NCBI RefSeq assembly: GCF_002174455.2
Contig: NZ_CP147246.1
Span: forward strand, 833,501-897,500
DNA from: Enterococcus sp. 9D6_DIV0238
GTDB taxonomy: Bacteria; Bacillota; Bacilli; Lactobacillales; Enterococcaceae
Length of the DNA: 64,000 nucleotides
Direction of reading: 5' to 3'
This document shows, piece by piece, positions 26,197 through 35,203 of the stretch. The notes under the pieces are model-generated. The model was not told where the DNA came from and did not search any database. It saw nothing but the letters and a program-made list of their open reading frames with translations. Each line of letters opens with the position of its first letter. Position 1 is the first letter of the stretch. Both the position numbers and the translations under genes were made by a program.

Positions 26197-28044
26197 ATGA
26201 AACGTACAAATAAGATCGTGAACCTTATGATCATAGCAATGACGCTTTTTATCATCGTCTCCGTATTTTTTGCGATCCGCGGCTTCTCAGTCATTCGTAA
26301 AACAACGACTGCTAGCGGTCAAGATTTTCTTTTACAATCAACTGAGTATGTCGGCAAAGTGATCCAGCTTTCTATGAAAAACCGTCATCAAGCATTGAAC
26401 TATTTGGCTATTGACGGAAATTTAAAAAATAGTGATGATCCTGCCGCCTATTTAAAAAACAGCCAATCCACCCTAACGACTTTTTTCGATTCATTGAACG
26501 GAGAAGCTGATGCTCTTTTTTACATTGATCCTAACGGAACACCGATTTACGCCTTTCATTGGGACTCAGAAAAAAAGACTGTAACGATCGCAGATACTCA
26601 AACTATTCAACCTTATATCAATCATGATTTATCTCTGAGACAGTTGTTAGATAAGCCAACAGCGCAAAATAGTGCTTCTTATTTTATTGATAAAAAAGCG
26701 TATCTTAATTTTTATCAGGAAATTAAAACAGCAGATGACAAAATCGACGGCTATCTGATTTTACCGCTGCATTTACAAACGTTCTATCAGAATTTTCTAC
26801 AAGATTTTGAACTAGATTACAAAGGTTATCCGATGATCAAAGATCAGTCGATGACAGTCGTTATGCATCCTGTTGCCGAGCAGGTCGGTTTGGATATCGT
26901 CACAGACCGTGAAAAAATTTATCCTGATCTAGACTACTCTGACTTAAAAAAATTAGAAAAATACCAACTAAGTCATTCTTCTGGAAAATTGACCTATAAA
27001 TCTTATTGGTGGGATGAAGACGTTCCTAAAGAAGTTTTGAAAATCAGCGCATTTGAGTGGATCGATGTCGGCTTAGCTCATTGGGTCGTCGCAATCAATG
27101 CTGATTATAATGAACGAAACGATGATATCATCAATTTTGTCATCATGCTCTCCTTGCTTTTAGTCGTCCTGCTTTTACTTGTGGGTATCTTTTCTCTATT
27201 TATTCATAATTTTAGAAAAAAAGAACGCATCGAAGAAGAAAACAAACAGCTGATCGAAAAGCAGCAGCAACAAAAATTACAGCATCAATTAGAATTAGAG
27301 CTTTATCAGCGGAATAAGATGGAAACAGTCGGTTTACTGACGACTTCTATTGTTCATGACATGAATAATTTCTTGACACCGATCATTGGAAATACGCAAC
27401 TACTTTTAGAAGAATATTCTGATGATCCAGTACTAGAAGAAGATTTAGAAGATATTCTCCATTCTGCACAAAAAGGCCAACAATTGTCGGCCAATGTCCT
27501 GCGCTTTTCTAAAACACAACAAAGCGTACAAGAGTGGCTGGATGTTTCTGCTGCGATCGGTGTTGCGACACATTTGATCAAAGAGATCATCCCTAAAAAT
27601 GTTCAATTATCGATCTCGATTCAAGAAAATCTTGGTACAGCTAAATTTGAAGAAATCGATGTCCAAAATCTGATCTATAACTTGATCACAAATGCATACC
27701 AAGCGACCAAAGAGCAGTCAACGATCCCTAAAATCCAGGTCACTGTTGCTCCAACATCTAAAGAAGTTGCAGAAGAAATCAAGAAAGACAATATACGAAT
27801 TCAATCAGAAGAACATTTTGTCACTCTGGAAATTACTGATAATGGTCCAGGAATTCCTTCTGACATTAGAGAAAAAATCTTCGAACCGTTCTTCACGACA
27901 AAATCTGCTGATGAAGGAACAGGTCTTGGTTTATTCGCAGTAGCTTCTATCATCGCCAAATATGAATGGTACTTGGATGTTCAGTCAGAAACAAATCAAG
28001 GAACAACTTTTTTGATCATTCTTCCTGTCCGTCCACCACAATAA
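26197..28044 (+). CDS. Membrane sensor histidine kinase
   Basis: This 615-residue kinase has TM1 at about residues 8-28, an extracellular sensor of about 280 residues (possibly Cache-like, with aromatic and Asp-rich strands), TM2 at about 312-334 and a coiled-coil linker ([19 protein letters not shown]). The H-box [16 protein letters not shown] places the phospho-histidine near residue 387; HDxNN is the NtrB-like form, not the HDLKTPL form usual for OmpR-type partners. The ATPase domain follows, with N-box [18 protein letters not shown] and GTGLGLF. I chose the ATG at 26197 from GAAAGGAG. The ligand is unknown. It is divergent from its likely regulator. Confidence 0.88.
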   Translation: MKRTNKIVNLMIIAMTLFIIVSVFFAIRGFSVIRKTTTASGQDFLLQSTEYVGKVIQLSMKNRHQALNYLAIDGNLKNSDDPAAYLKNSQSTLTTFFDSLNGEADALFYIDPNGTPIYAFHWDSEKKTVTIADTQTIQPYINHDLSLRQLLDKPTAQNSASYFIDKKAYLNFYQEIKTADDKIDGYLILPLHLQTFYQNFLQDFELDYKGYPMIKDQSMTVVMHPVAEQVGLDIVTDREKIYPDLDYSDLKKLEKYQLSHSSGKLTYKSYWWDEDVPKEVLKISAFEWIDVGLAHWVVAINADYNERNDDIINFVIMLSLLLVVLLLLVGIFSLFIHNFRKKERIEEENKQLIEKQQQQKLQHQLELELYQRNKMETVGLLTTSIVHDMNNFLTPIIGNTQLLLEEYSDDPVLEEDLEDILHSAQKGQQLSANVLRFSKTQQSVQEWLDVSAAIGVATHLIKEIIPKNVQLSISIQENLGTAKFEEIDVQNLIYNLITNAYQATKEQSTIPKIQVTVAPTSKEVAEEIKKDNIRIQSEEHFVTLEITDNGPGIPSDIREKIFEPFFTTKSADEGTGLGLFAVASIIAKYEWYLDVQSETNQGTTFLIILPVRPPQ

Positions 28045-28061
28045 AAACTATTTTTATCGCT

Positions 28062-28107
28062 AAAACGTTGGATCAGTTTCTTTATGCAGCGGATTCAACG
28101 TTTTTTA
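28062..28107 (+). terminator. Rho-independent terminator after the kinase gene
   Basis: AAAACGTTG(G)ATC pairs with GAT(T)CAACGTTTT, followed by TTTT. Confidence 0.75.
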
Positions 28108-28171
28108 GTATTGTTTTTACCTGATTTTCGTTATACTAAAGAAGATATCAGTTATTAAAGGAGTTTTTATT

Positions 28172-29389
28172 ATGGGGACTTATTTTACGATCATACTTGG
28201 CCTGATTTATTTGATTGGTGCATTCATTATTCCAAAATGGCGCAAAAACAAAGTAGACAAAGACTGGAAGTTTTTTGAAGTCCTTTGGTTTTCAATCTGC
28301 TTTATCTGTTATGTCATATTTTTAGAAATTCGACTACCTTCTTACTTCTTTTTGATTCCCTCTCTATTTCTTACCATTTTTTTGGTTAGTTACTTTAGAG
28401 AAAAAAGACGATTGGTCAATGGCTTGCTGTTCAATCTATTTTTGGCAGTAGGCATGAGTTATCTGGGCTTTTTAGTAGTCCGAACAGTTAATCCTTTATT
28501 AGTAGTGATGGCGGGAGCTACAGGCATCTTTTTGCTTTTATTGTTACTGATTGGTCTATATGCGTTACTTGTTTTTTTGTATTGGAATGCGATTGTTGTT
28601 TTAAGAAAAGAAGGTCATTCATTCGCTAACTTATTGACGCTACTTTTAGCTATTGGTTTGACTGCTCTTTTGATTTTTAGTTATTATTCTACTAGTATTT
28701 TACCGCAATGGGCATTGACTTTATTTGGTATTTTTCCAGCTATATTGCTCTATTTTTCAGTTGTTTTTTACAACTTTTTAACGATTTCGGTCATCTATCA
28801 ATTTAATCAACCTAGGTATAATCAAGATTTTATCATCGTACTTGGTTCTGGTTTGATCGATGGGAAAACAGTGCCTCCTCTTTTAGGAAATCGGATCAAT
28901 AAAGCGATTCAATTTTACCAAGCTCAAAAGGCAGCAACACAACGAGCACCTAAAATCATCATGTCTGGTGGAAAAGGAGATGATGAGCATTTGGCTGAAG
29001 GAGCTGCCATGAAGGCTTATGCTTTAGAAAAAGGAATACCAGAACAAGATATTCTCGTTGAAGCAAATTCTAAAAATACTTTGGAAAATATGAAATTTTC
29101 TAAAGAAATCATCGAGCAGTCTGTCGGTTCGACTGCCTATCGAGCGATTTTTACAACGAATAATTTTCATTTATTCCGTGCAGGTATGTTTGCTAAAATG
29201 GCTAACCTAAATGCGAATGGTGTCGGCGCTAAAACAGCTTTCTATTTTTTACCTAATGCCTTTTTACGAGAATTTATCGCAATCGTTGTCATGAGAAAAC
29301 GTCGGCATATGATTATTTGCGGATTGATTGTATTGGCGATGATCGCATTGACTCTATTTGATTATTTTTATGTAGGTCCTGTTTCTTAA
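28172..29389 (+). CDS. YdcF family (DUF218) membrane protein
   Basis: This 405-residue protein has eight or so hydrophobic segments in its first half and one at the end (ICGLIVLAMIALTLFDYFYV). A cytoplasmic or surface DUF218 domain lies at about residues 220-375. The domain core reads FIIVLGSGLIDGKTVPPLL, PKIIMSGGKGDDEHLAEG, ALEKGIPEQDILVEANSKNT and NNFHLFRAGMFAK, as in SanA/ElyC/YdcF proteins linked to envelope and peptidoglycan precursor metabolism. AAGGAG precedes the ATG. The biochemical activity of this family is poorly defined. The gene is alone between terminators. Confidence 0.85.
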   Translation: MGTYFTIILGLIYLIGAFIIPKWRKNKVDKDWKFFEVLWFSICFICYVIFLEIRLPSYFFLIPSLFLTIFLVSYFREKRRLVNGLLFNLFLAVGMSYLGFLVVRTVNPLLVVMAGATGIFLLLLLLIGLYALLVFLYWNAIVVLRKEGHSFANLLTLLLAIGLTALLIFSYYSTSILPQWALTLFGIFPAILLYFSVVFYNFLTISVIYQFNQPRYNQDFIIVLGSGLIDGKTVPPLLGNRINKAIQFYQAQKAATQRAPKIIMSGGKGDDEHLAEGAAMKAYALEKGIPEQDILVEANSKNTLENMKFSKEIIEQSVGSTAYRAIFTTNNFHLFRAGMFAKMANLNANGVGAKTAFYFLPNAFLREFIAIVVMRKRRHMIICGLIVLAMIALTLFDYFYVGPVS

Positions 29390-29414
29390 AAACTAGACTA
29401 AAACAAGGCTAAAG

Positions 29415-29453
29415 AAAAAAGCAGCTCCGAGAATCAGAAGGAGCTGCTTTTTT
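29415..29453 (+). terminator. Bidirectional terminator
   Basis: AAAAAAGCAGCTCC pairs perfectly with GGAGCTGCTTTTTT, loop of 11 bases. It serves the YdcF gene and, leftward, the yolD end at 29477. Confidence 0.9.
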
Positions 29454-29476
29454 CTTGTGTTTATTCGCTCGCGTTT

Positions 29477-29818
29477 TCAACTGATATCTACATGCCTGAT
29501 TTCATCGTATCCAACTTTTTGATCAGAAATGTAGATGCCTAACTCGTCATGTCCTTTTATCAACCCTTTAATGTCTTCACCATAGTTTCCTTCACTGTCT
29601 AATTCTTCTTTTTGAATAGCCACAAGAAGCTGCTCTTGAAAAGCTTTAGCTAATACAGCATCAATTTCGATCCAGCTCATTTGTACTTTTTGTTCGGGTG
29701 GTCGTTTGTTTTGTTCTTTAGCAATAATTGCTGTGTGCTCAGATAAATAAAAGCCTGCCCACTTCTTCATTTTTCGATCTTGGTATTGTTCAAAATAGTA
29801 ATCTCTTTCCTTGCTCAT
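29477..29818 (-). CDS. YolD-like family protein
   Basis: This 113-residue small protein of the YolD-like family commonly sits next to Y-family polymerases in Firmicutes. It reads RDYYFEQYQDRKMKKWAGFYLSEHTA at the N-terminus and QVQMSWIEIDAVLAKAF in the middle, matching the family's W-xx-F-x-LSEH pattern. The family is predicted to resemble UmuD in function, an idea based on gene neighbourhood and not shown biochemically. Its ATG overlaps the stop of the polymerase gene by four bases, so the two are coupled, and both fall under the SOS-type promoter upstream of mepB if readthrough occurs. Confidence 0.82.
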   Translation of the reverse strand: MSKERDYYFEQYQDRKMKKWAGFYLSEHTAIIAKEQNKRPPEQKVQMSWIEIDAVLAKAFQEQLLVAIQKEELDSEGNYGEDIKGLIKGHDELGIYISDQKVGYDEIRHVDIS

Positions 29819-31113
29819 TCTAATCCCTCCAATCCTCCAGCGTGACCGCCAACCAATGACGCTCTAGAAATTGCTGTACCACCTTTTGTCATTGAACTTG
29901 CATGAACTAAAGAAACATAGCCAAAGCGTTGACGGATATCATCGATCACATGATCCAGCTCCAACTCTTTTAACTGCTCTGTTGGTTCGTGAAATAAATC
30001 CAGTTGAACATAAGTATTGTAGTTTAGTTTGGAATAAGTGATTCCAATATGTCGGATTTCCTCACCTCTCCAATACTGTCTAAAAAGCATCAAACAGTAT
30101 TCAGTCAAAAGCTTACTACTATTGGTCAATGGTACTTTCATTTGTCTAGAGAATCCAGTATGAGGCTGCCTGGTTCCTCTAGAGGCACCGACAGATAGAT
30201 GGACACATTCAGTTTGGCAATGTGCTTTTCTAAGCCTCGCTGCAACTTGATCGGCCATTTCACGAATCACCACCTCGATTTCTTCCTGTTTCAAGTAATC
30301 CCGCATCAAAATTTGAGAATTATTAAATGATCGTTCTTCTGGTATGTATTTTTCAGAGAGGCGACTGCGGTCGATTCCATGCGCATGCGCGTAAAGCTGT
30401 TCACCAATGATCCCCAAATTCCTTTTTAGCTTATTGATATCTGTGTGAGCAAGCTCATAGACTGAACGAATACCCAAATTATTCAAGCGTTTTTCCAGTC
30501 GATGACCTATTCCCCACATTTCTGTTATTGGTTCGATTGTCCAAACTTTTTTACGAACATCTTCATAATGCCATTCAGCTAACCGCTCATTAGTATGTTT
30601 CGCTTCGATATCCATGGCCAATTTGGCCAACAACGGATTATCTCCAATTCCGATCGTGATGTAAAGCCCGGTTTCTTTTTTGACTCGTTTTTGAATGGCT
30701 CTTGCTAATTCGACCGGCGATTGGCCAAATAATTTCCAACTGGCAGTTACATCTAAAAAAGATTCGTCGATCGAGTAGATATGCAAATCTTCATCTGCTA
30801 CATATTCAGAATAAATCTCATTGATTTTCATATTTTCCTTGATGTATTCATTCATTCTAGGAGGAACAATTTCAAGCGCAGGATGATTGGGAACATCGTA
30901 TTTTCTCGTTACGTTTGTAATTCCCAAGACCTCTTTCGCTTTTGGAGAAGAAGCTAGTACTAAGCCCCCAGAATTTTCAGCATGACTCATCACTACGAGC
31001 ATTTTTTCAAGAGGATCATACCCACGCGCAACACATTCCACAGAAGCATAAAATGACTTGACATCTATACAAAAAATCGTTCTTCGAGGTTCTCTTTCAT
31101 ACTCAAAAAACAT
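29815..31113 (-). CDS. Y-family (UmuC/DinB-like) DNA polymerase
   Basis: This 432-residue translesion polymerase resembles B. subtilis YqjW/UvrX. The palm motif with the first metal aspartate is TIFCIDVKSFYASVECVARG at the N-terminus. The second acidic motif, YSIDESFLDVT near residue 112, holds the catalytic Asp-Glu. A helix-hairpin-helix stretch is WGIGHRLEKRLNNLGIRSVYELA near 195, then a little-finger region with SVGASRG. A C-terminal glycine-rich tail (TKGGTAISRASLVGGHAGGLEG) is typical of this subgroup. GGAGTGG precedes the ATG. It overlaps yolD and follows mepB by 95 bases. Confidence 0.92.
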   Translation of the reverse strand: MFFEYEREPRRTIFCIDVKSFYASVECVARGYDPLEKMLVVMSHAENSGGLVLASSPKAKEVLGITNVTRKYDVPNHPALEIVPPRMNEYIKENMKINEIYSEYVADEDLHIYSIDESFLDVTASWKLFGQSPVELARAIQKRVKKETGLYITIGIGDNPLLAKLAMDIEAKHTNERLAEWHYEDVRKKVWTIEPITEMWGIGHRLEKRLNNLGIRSVYELAHTDINKLKRNLGIIGEQLYAHAHGIDRSRLSEKYIPEERSFNNSQILMRDYLKQEEIEVVIREMADQVAARLRKAHCQTECVHLSVGASRGTRQPHTGFSRQMKVPLTNSSKLLTEYCLMLFRQYWRGEEIRHIGITYSKLNYNTYVQLDLFHEPTEQLKELELDHVIDDIRQRFGYVSLVHASSMTKGGTAISRASLVGGHAGGLEGLE

Positions 31114-31208
31114 TATGATCCACTCCTTGTTTCAGCTCATCCTCTTTAGTTGACTGATTCCTTTTAGTAAATAATCGGCTGCATTTTTGTTTTTCCTTTA
31201 CCTTTTTT

Positions 31209-31658
31209 CTATAAGTCAGTGTCTGAATAGTCTTTAAAATAATTCAATTGCCATTTTTGTGTACTCTGAGCTGTTCGATTTAATCCTGAACACCAAGGCG
31301 GATAAAACCGCATAGCCATCTTTCCAACCTGATCTTTCGTTGATAAAATTTGCTTTTCAACTGCCGCATCTTTAGGGATGATAAATAGTCCTTTTTTATT
31401 AGAATCACGTATGACGATCACTAATTTTTCTGGGCTATTTTTAGCTTGAAAAGGTCTGTTTTTTTGTGTTTCATCCTTTTCCCAAAAGGCAACAAAATAC
31501 CCAGTTTTCTTAGGCGTCTTTTTACCTAATCTACTTCTGATCCTGATATTTGGCTCACTAATAGTAAATACTGCTCCTTCATATTCCTCATTCTGTTCTT
31601 CGTAATCACATCGTTCAAAATGGGCAAATTCTCTTTTTAAAATATCCATTGACTGCAT
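31209..31658 (-). CDS. MepB family protein
   Basis: This 149-residue soluble protein matches the MepB family, named from a Staphylococcus aureus gene near the mepA efflux pump. Its function is unknown. Conserved-looking stretches are YEGAVFTISEPNIRIRSRLGKKTPKKTGYFVAFWEKD, KLVIVIRDSNKKGLFIIPKDAAVEKQIL and MAMRFYPPW at the C-terminus. GAAGGAAG sits five bases before the ATG. It is the promoter-proximal gene of a set with the Y-family polymerase and yolD, behind a LexA-type operator, which suggests a role during DNA damage; that is inference from context. Confidence 0.82.
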   Translation of the reverse strand: MQSMDILKREFAHFERCDYEEQNEEYEGAVFTISEPNIRIRSRLGKKTPKKTGYFVAFWEKDETQKNRPFQAKNSPEKLVIVIRDSNKKGLFIIPKDAAVEKQILSTKDQVGKMAMRFYPPWCSGLNRTAQSTQKWQLNYFKDYSDTDL

Positions 31659-31698
31659 GACGGCTTCCTTCTCCTATTTAAATTGTACTACCAAACCA

Positions 31699-31727
31699 AT
31701 TATACGAACGTACGTTCTTTTTGTAAA
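31699..31727 (-). promoter_or_regulatory. SOS promoter with LexA box
   Basis: TTTACA (31727-31722), 17-base spacer, TATAAT (31704-31699). The spacer contains CGAACGTACGTTCT, an exact GAAC-N4-GTTC palindrome as in Gram-positive LexA (DinR) boxes. LexA bound here would occlude RNA polymerase, so mepB and the polymerase-yolD pair should be induced by DNA damage. Confidence 0.85.
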
Positions 31728-31852
31728 GGGGAACGATTCTTTAAATTTACTAACCTTATTATTTTTTTCAAATTATCGATAAAATTGCTATCTTAAAAAG
31801 AAAAAAAGCTTTATAGTTATCTTACAAAGTAGTTGCTTAAGGAGTGAAGTGT

Positions 31853-32890
31853 GTGTCTTTTTATGAAAAATTTGTTCAAAATATCCGTTTAAGACGTTTT
31901 TTTGTTTTAGCAGTCGTTATTTTTATTTTATTTTTAGCTAGAAGTATGATCACAATGATTTTGTTGACATTTATTTTTACTTTTTTAGCGCTTCACCTAG
32001 TGAAATGTATACAGCATTTTCTTAAAATACCATCGCTTATTCTGGTTTTGATCATCTATTCTTTGATTGTTTTTTTCGTTTATCTGATAATAACCAACTA
32101 TGTGCCAATCTTAGCGAAACAAACGGTTCAAATGTACAATTCTGTTGTTCATTTTTATCAAAATCCTGATAATAATGATAATCAGTTGCTTATGATCATC
32201 GATGATTATCTGGAAAAGTCAAACCTTACTGCACAGATCCAAAATGGTGCTAGTATGCTCTTACGTTATGTTCAAGATATTGGTTCACTTGGGCTGTCCG
32301 TCGTTCTTTCTTTTATCTTAAGTTTCTTTTTCATGATCGAAAAAAAACAGATGGCTGATTTTTCTAAATTATTTCTTAAAAGTGATTTTGATTGGTTCTT
32401 TCAGGACATTTACTATTTTGCAGATAAGTTCGTCAATACCTTTGGTGTCGTAATGGAAGCTCAATTCTTTATTGCCGTCGTCAATACTGTCATTACGACG
32501 ATTTGTTTGGCATTGATCGGATTTTCTCAGCTTCCTAGTCTGGCGATCATGATCTTTATTTTAAGTCTGATTCCTGTAGCAGGTGTGATCGTTTCTTGTA
32601 TTCCCTTGAGCTTTATCGCCTATTCTCAAGGCGGGATCAATGATGTGATTTATATTTTAGCCGTCATTCTTATCGTCCATCTATTTGAATCTTATGTCTT
32701 GAATCCAAAATTCATGTCCAGTAAAACTGATTTGCCGATTTTTTATACATTTGTCATCTTATTGATCAGTGAACGGCTTTTTGGTGTTTGGGGACTGATT
32801 GTTGGTATTCCGATTTTTACTTTCTTTTTAGATATCTTAAAGGTCAAACCGATCCATTCAGCGAACGAACAACTAGACGATTCTATATAA
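31853..32890 (+). CDS. AI-2E family (PerM/YdbI-like) membrane permease
   Basis: This protein of about 345 residues is an AI-2E family member with about eight membrane segments: two to three at the N-terminus, a soluble middle part (YQNPDNNDNQLLMIIDDYLEKS), then the conserved second half. The second half reads VSCIPLSFIAYSQGG, HLFESYVLNPKFMSSKTDLP and RLFGVWGLIVGIPIFTF, all typical of the family. Members include autoinducer-2 exporter TqsA and Na+/H+ antiporter-like proteins, so the substrate is open. I start at the GTG at 31853, eight bases after AAGGAG; the GTG at 31844 abuts that site. It runs away from the SOS operon. Confidence 0.85.
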   Translation: MSFYEKFVQNIRLRRFFVLAVVIFILFLARSMITMILLTFIFTFLALHLVKCIQHFLKIPSLILVLIIYSLIVFFVYLIITNYVPILAKQTVQMYNSVVHFYQNPDNNDNQLLMIIDDYLEKSNLTAQIQNGASMLLRYVQDIGSLGLSVVLSFILSFFFMIEKKQMADFSKLFLKSDFDWFFQDIYYFADKFVNTFGVVMEAQFFIAVVNTVITTICLALIGFSQLPSLAIMIFILSLIPVAGVIVSCIPLSFIAYSQGGINDVIYILAVILIVHLFESYVLNPKFMSSKTDLPIFYTFVILLISERLFGVWGLIVGIPIFTFFLDILKVKPIHSANEQLDDSI

Positions 32891-33268
32891 AAAGGGTCTG
32901 GGACAAAACTCTGTGAGTCAAATCCTAGACACCTGGAATCCGGATAAACGGTGAGATCAGAAGCAATCCCTTCGGAAATAAGAAAGAATTCACAAAAATT
33001 TAGAAAACAATTTTCGTGAATTCTTTCTTATTTCTCGGGATTAGACACTTCTGTCTCAACCTCTTTTGTGGCTTTAGCAGGTTTTTGTACTTGGAAAATC
33101 AGTCAGGAAGCAAAGACTAATTGATTTCGGACTAAATAACTAGCTTGTTTCAGCTACCTGTCCAATATCCCAATACACTGCCATATATAAGGAAAATCGA
33201 TCCCTTTGCTTCCTCTGAAGCGAAAACTAGACTGTTCCTTTTCAAGAACGCTAGCTGAACCACCCTTT
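32891..33268. repeat. Intergenic palindromic element, nested hairpins
   Basis: After GGGTCTGGGACAAAAC, a motif often seen at such elements in low-GC Gram-positives, a large nested palindrome spans about 32955-33058. Outer arms GAGATCAGAAGCAATCCC and GGGATT..CTTCTGTCTC enclose a near-perfect stem of about 24 bp (AAATAAGAAAGAATTCAC with its complement). A second structured block (33103-33255) pairs GGAAGCAAAG with CTTTGCTTCC and CAGCTA with TAGCTG. The first block matches the shape of described enterococcal palindromic repeats (efar), by memory. No gene is seen. It lies between converging genes and can end both transcripts. Confidence 0.7.
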
Positions 33269-33784
33269 TTATTGTAAAATAAACTCTTTAGACAACTTTT
33301 CTTTATTACTGAATAATTTCGTTGCCTCTACAGAAACAGGCGCACTTAAATCACTTAACTTATAAGGTACTTTTAAATTCAATGTTGCTCCCGGCTGAAT
33401 TTCTGTCATGGAATCTACATATCCCTCTTCAGCCATGATTGCCAATTGCAATGCTGCGCCATTTTGGAAAGCTTTCGTCGTGATCGAGGTCAAAAACATT
33501 GCATTTGTATCGCTATTATTCGTAAATTCATACTCCACGACACCAACATCTGCGCCACTGTAATCTTTAGCAAAAGTAAATTCCTTGATCGCTACGTGAT
33601 AATCACCTAAATCACCAGCATCTGTCACTGCAGGCGCTTCTGACTCTTTGTTTTTGACAACCGTACTTGTCGTTTCTTCTTTTTTTGCAGGCGTCTCTTT
33701 TTTTTCATCAGACCCCATATTGACTAACACTCCACCCACAACTAATACACCAATACCTATCAAAACGATTTTCTTCATGTTCAT
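33269..33784 (-). CDS. DUF5067/DUF4352-like secreted or anchored protein
   Basis: This 171-residue protein has an N-terminal signal/anchor (KKIVLIGIGVLVVGGVLVNMG) without a lipobox cysteine, then a Lys/Glu/Thr-rich linker (residues about 28-55). An immunoglobulin-like beta domain follows (DYHVAIKEFTFAKDYSGADVGVVEYEFTNNSDTNAMF.., EIQPGATLNLKVPYKLSD), which is the DUF5067/DUF4352 pattern found in many surface proteins of Firmicutes. It probably faces the cell wall, anchored by the uncleaved segment. AAGGAG lies nine bases before the ATG. It is 100 bases downstream of the kinase gene and may be cotranscribed. Function unknown. Confidence 0.8.
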   Translation of the reverse strand: MNMKKIVLIGIGVLVVGGVLVNMGSDEKKETPAKKEETTSTVVKNKESEAPAVTDAGDLGDYHVAIKEFTFAKDYSGADVGVVEYEFTNNSDTNAMFLTSITTKAFQNGAALQLAIMAEEGYVDSMTEIQPGATLNLKVPYKLSDLSAPVSVEATKLFSNKEKLSKEFILQ

Positions 33785-33885
33785 GCTTTTTGTCTCCTTT
33801 GTTATTTAGTCCGTTGATACATCTTGATCATACAGAATAGCCAAAGGAAAATCTTATGCCTTGAGCATAGTTAGAAATAATTATT

Positions 33886-35079
33886 TTATGGTACTCGCTG
33901 TTCACCACGAAGCAGTGAACAAAGTGCAAGCCAAAAAAGCCCCAGTAAGATATAGCCAAAAATTCTAACTATGCGTTTTTTTGACTTTAATAAAGGAAGT
34001 TTACTATGAAAATCCATAAAATTAGTAAATAAAAATACAGGAAGAACAAAATAGAGCAGATCTTCAACTACTAGCGCTGATCGACCAGTAGAACTTCCAT
34101 TTCTACTAATATCTAACGGTAAACCTAGTCCAATGAATAAATAATAAATCACCGCAATCACTTTTTTCCATACAATATCCGTTCGAAATCCCGGCACATA
34201 TTTTCTTACTATAGAAGAAGGATATGTTTCGGCAACTTTCTGTGGGTTATTTTGTTGCTGCTCTTTGTTCGCCGCATTTTTTGCAAGGATTTCTCTTATG
34301 CGATCTTCCTGACTCGCTTTATTTTCTACTTTTTCATCCGATAACTGATTGAATTTCAGTTTTTTCCACTGTTCTTCAACTTCCCACTTCATTTCTAAGG
34401 CTGATTGATAGCGATCGTTAGGATCTAGCTTAGTTGCTTTTAGAATCAATGGCCGTATAAATTTATTCGTGCTTAGGTGCTCTTTCGGATATTTTTTCGT
34501 AGCGCAAACATTCATCACAACCCCTACAGAATATAGATCACTGCGCCTATCTGATTCGGCAAAACCGAACTGCTCTGGAGAGGCGAAACCAACTGTTCCC
34601 AACTGGACAGTATCCGTTTCTTTTCCGCCGTCAAAAGTCCGAACCGCATCGAAGTCGATCAATTTCAGTACACCATCATTCGTCATCATGATATTTCCTG
34701 GCTTGACATCGCGATGGATGATCCCTTTGCTATGTAAGGCAATTAGCGCATCCAGCAATTCCAATGTCATTTTTAAGAGTGCTTCTATTTCGATCATTTC
34801 AGACCGCTGGATGATTTGCGTCAACGTCTTGCCATGAATAAATTCCTCATATAAAAAAAGCTTCCCATCTTCAACCAATACTTCTTGGATTTTTGGTAAA
34901 TGGGTATGATCAAGTGCCTGAAGGGTGAGCAAATTTTCTTTTAGAAACAGCGGATAGCATTTTTTGACAAAGAATTCTTTTGTTTCCCTATTTCTGACCA
35001 GAACAGGACCATTGGGCTTGTCTGTCAAAGGCTCGATTTCTTTATATAAACTAACTCGTTCTTCTGTTACATTTTCCAT
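33886..35079 (-). CDS. Membrane Ser/Thr protein kinase without PASTA repeats
   Basis: This protein of about 397 residues has an N-terminal Hanks-type kinase domain (about 10-230). The ATP lysine is in EFFVKKCYP, the catalytic loop is IIHRDVKPGNIM, and the activation motif reads LIDFDAVR, so DFD replaces the usual DFG. ASPEQFG follows. A linker with KNAANKEQQQNN leads to about three membrane segments at the C-terminus, with no extracellular sensor domain. It differs from the PrkC/IreK PASTA kinases. The third of three adjacent ATGs fits the GGAG best, so I start at 35079. It is divergent from a small HTH gene, a pairing that suggests a joint function. Confidence 0.85.
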   Translation of the reverse strand: MENVTEERVSLYKEIEPLTDKPNGPVLVRNRETKEFFVKKCYPLFLKENLLTLQALDHTHLPKIQEVLVEDGKLFLYEEFIHGKTLTQIIQRSEMIEIEALLKMTLELLDALIALHSKGIIHRDVKPGNIMMTNDGVLKLIDFDAVRTFDGGKETDTVQLGTVGFASPEQFGFAESDRRSDLYSVGVVMNVCATKKYPKEHLSTNKFIRPLILKATKLDPNDRYQSALEMKWEVEEQWKKLKFNQLSDEKVENKASQEDRIREILAKNAANKEQQQNNPQKVAETYPSSIVRKYVPGFRTDIVWKKVIAVIYYLFIGLGLPLDISRNGSSTGRSALVVEDLLYFVLPVFLFTNFMDFHSKLPLLKSKKRIVRIFGYILLGLFWLALCSLLRGEQRVP

Positions 35080-35203
35080 CATCATTCTCCATTATTTGTT
35101 TGCTTGTTTCATTATAGCAAAGAAATCTTCTAAATGCGTTCTCACTTTGCCGAAATCGAGGTATAATAAAGAAAAAGATTTTAAGAACTGGGAGACTCAC
35201 ATC

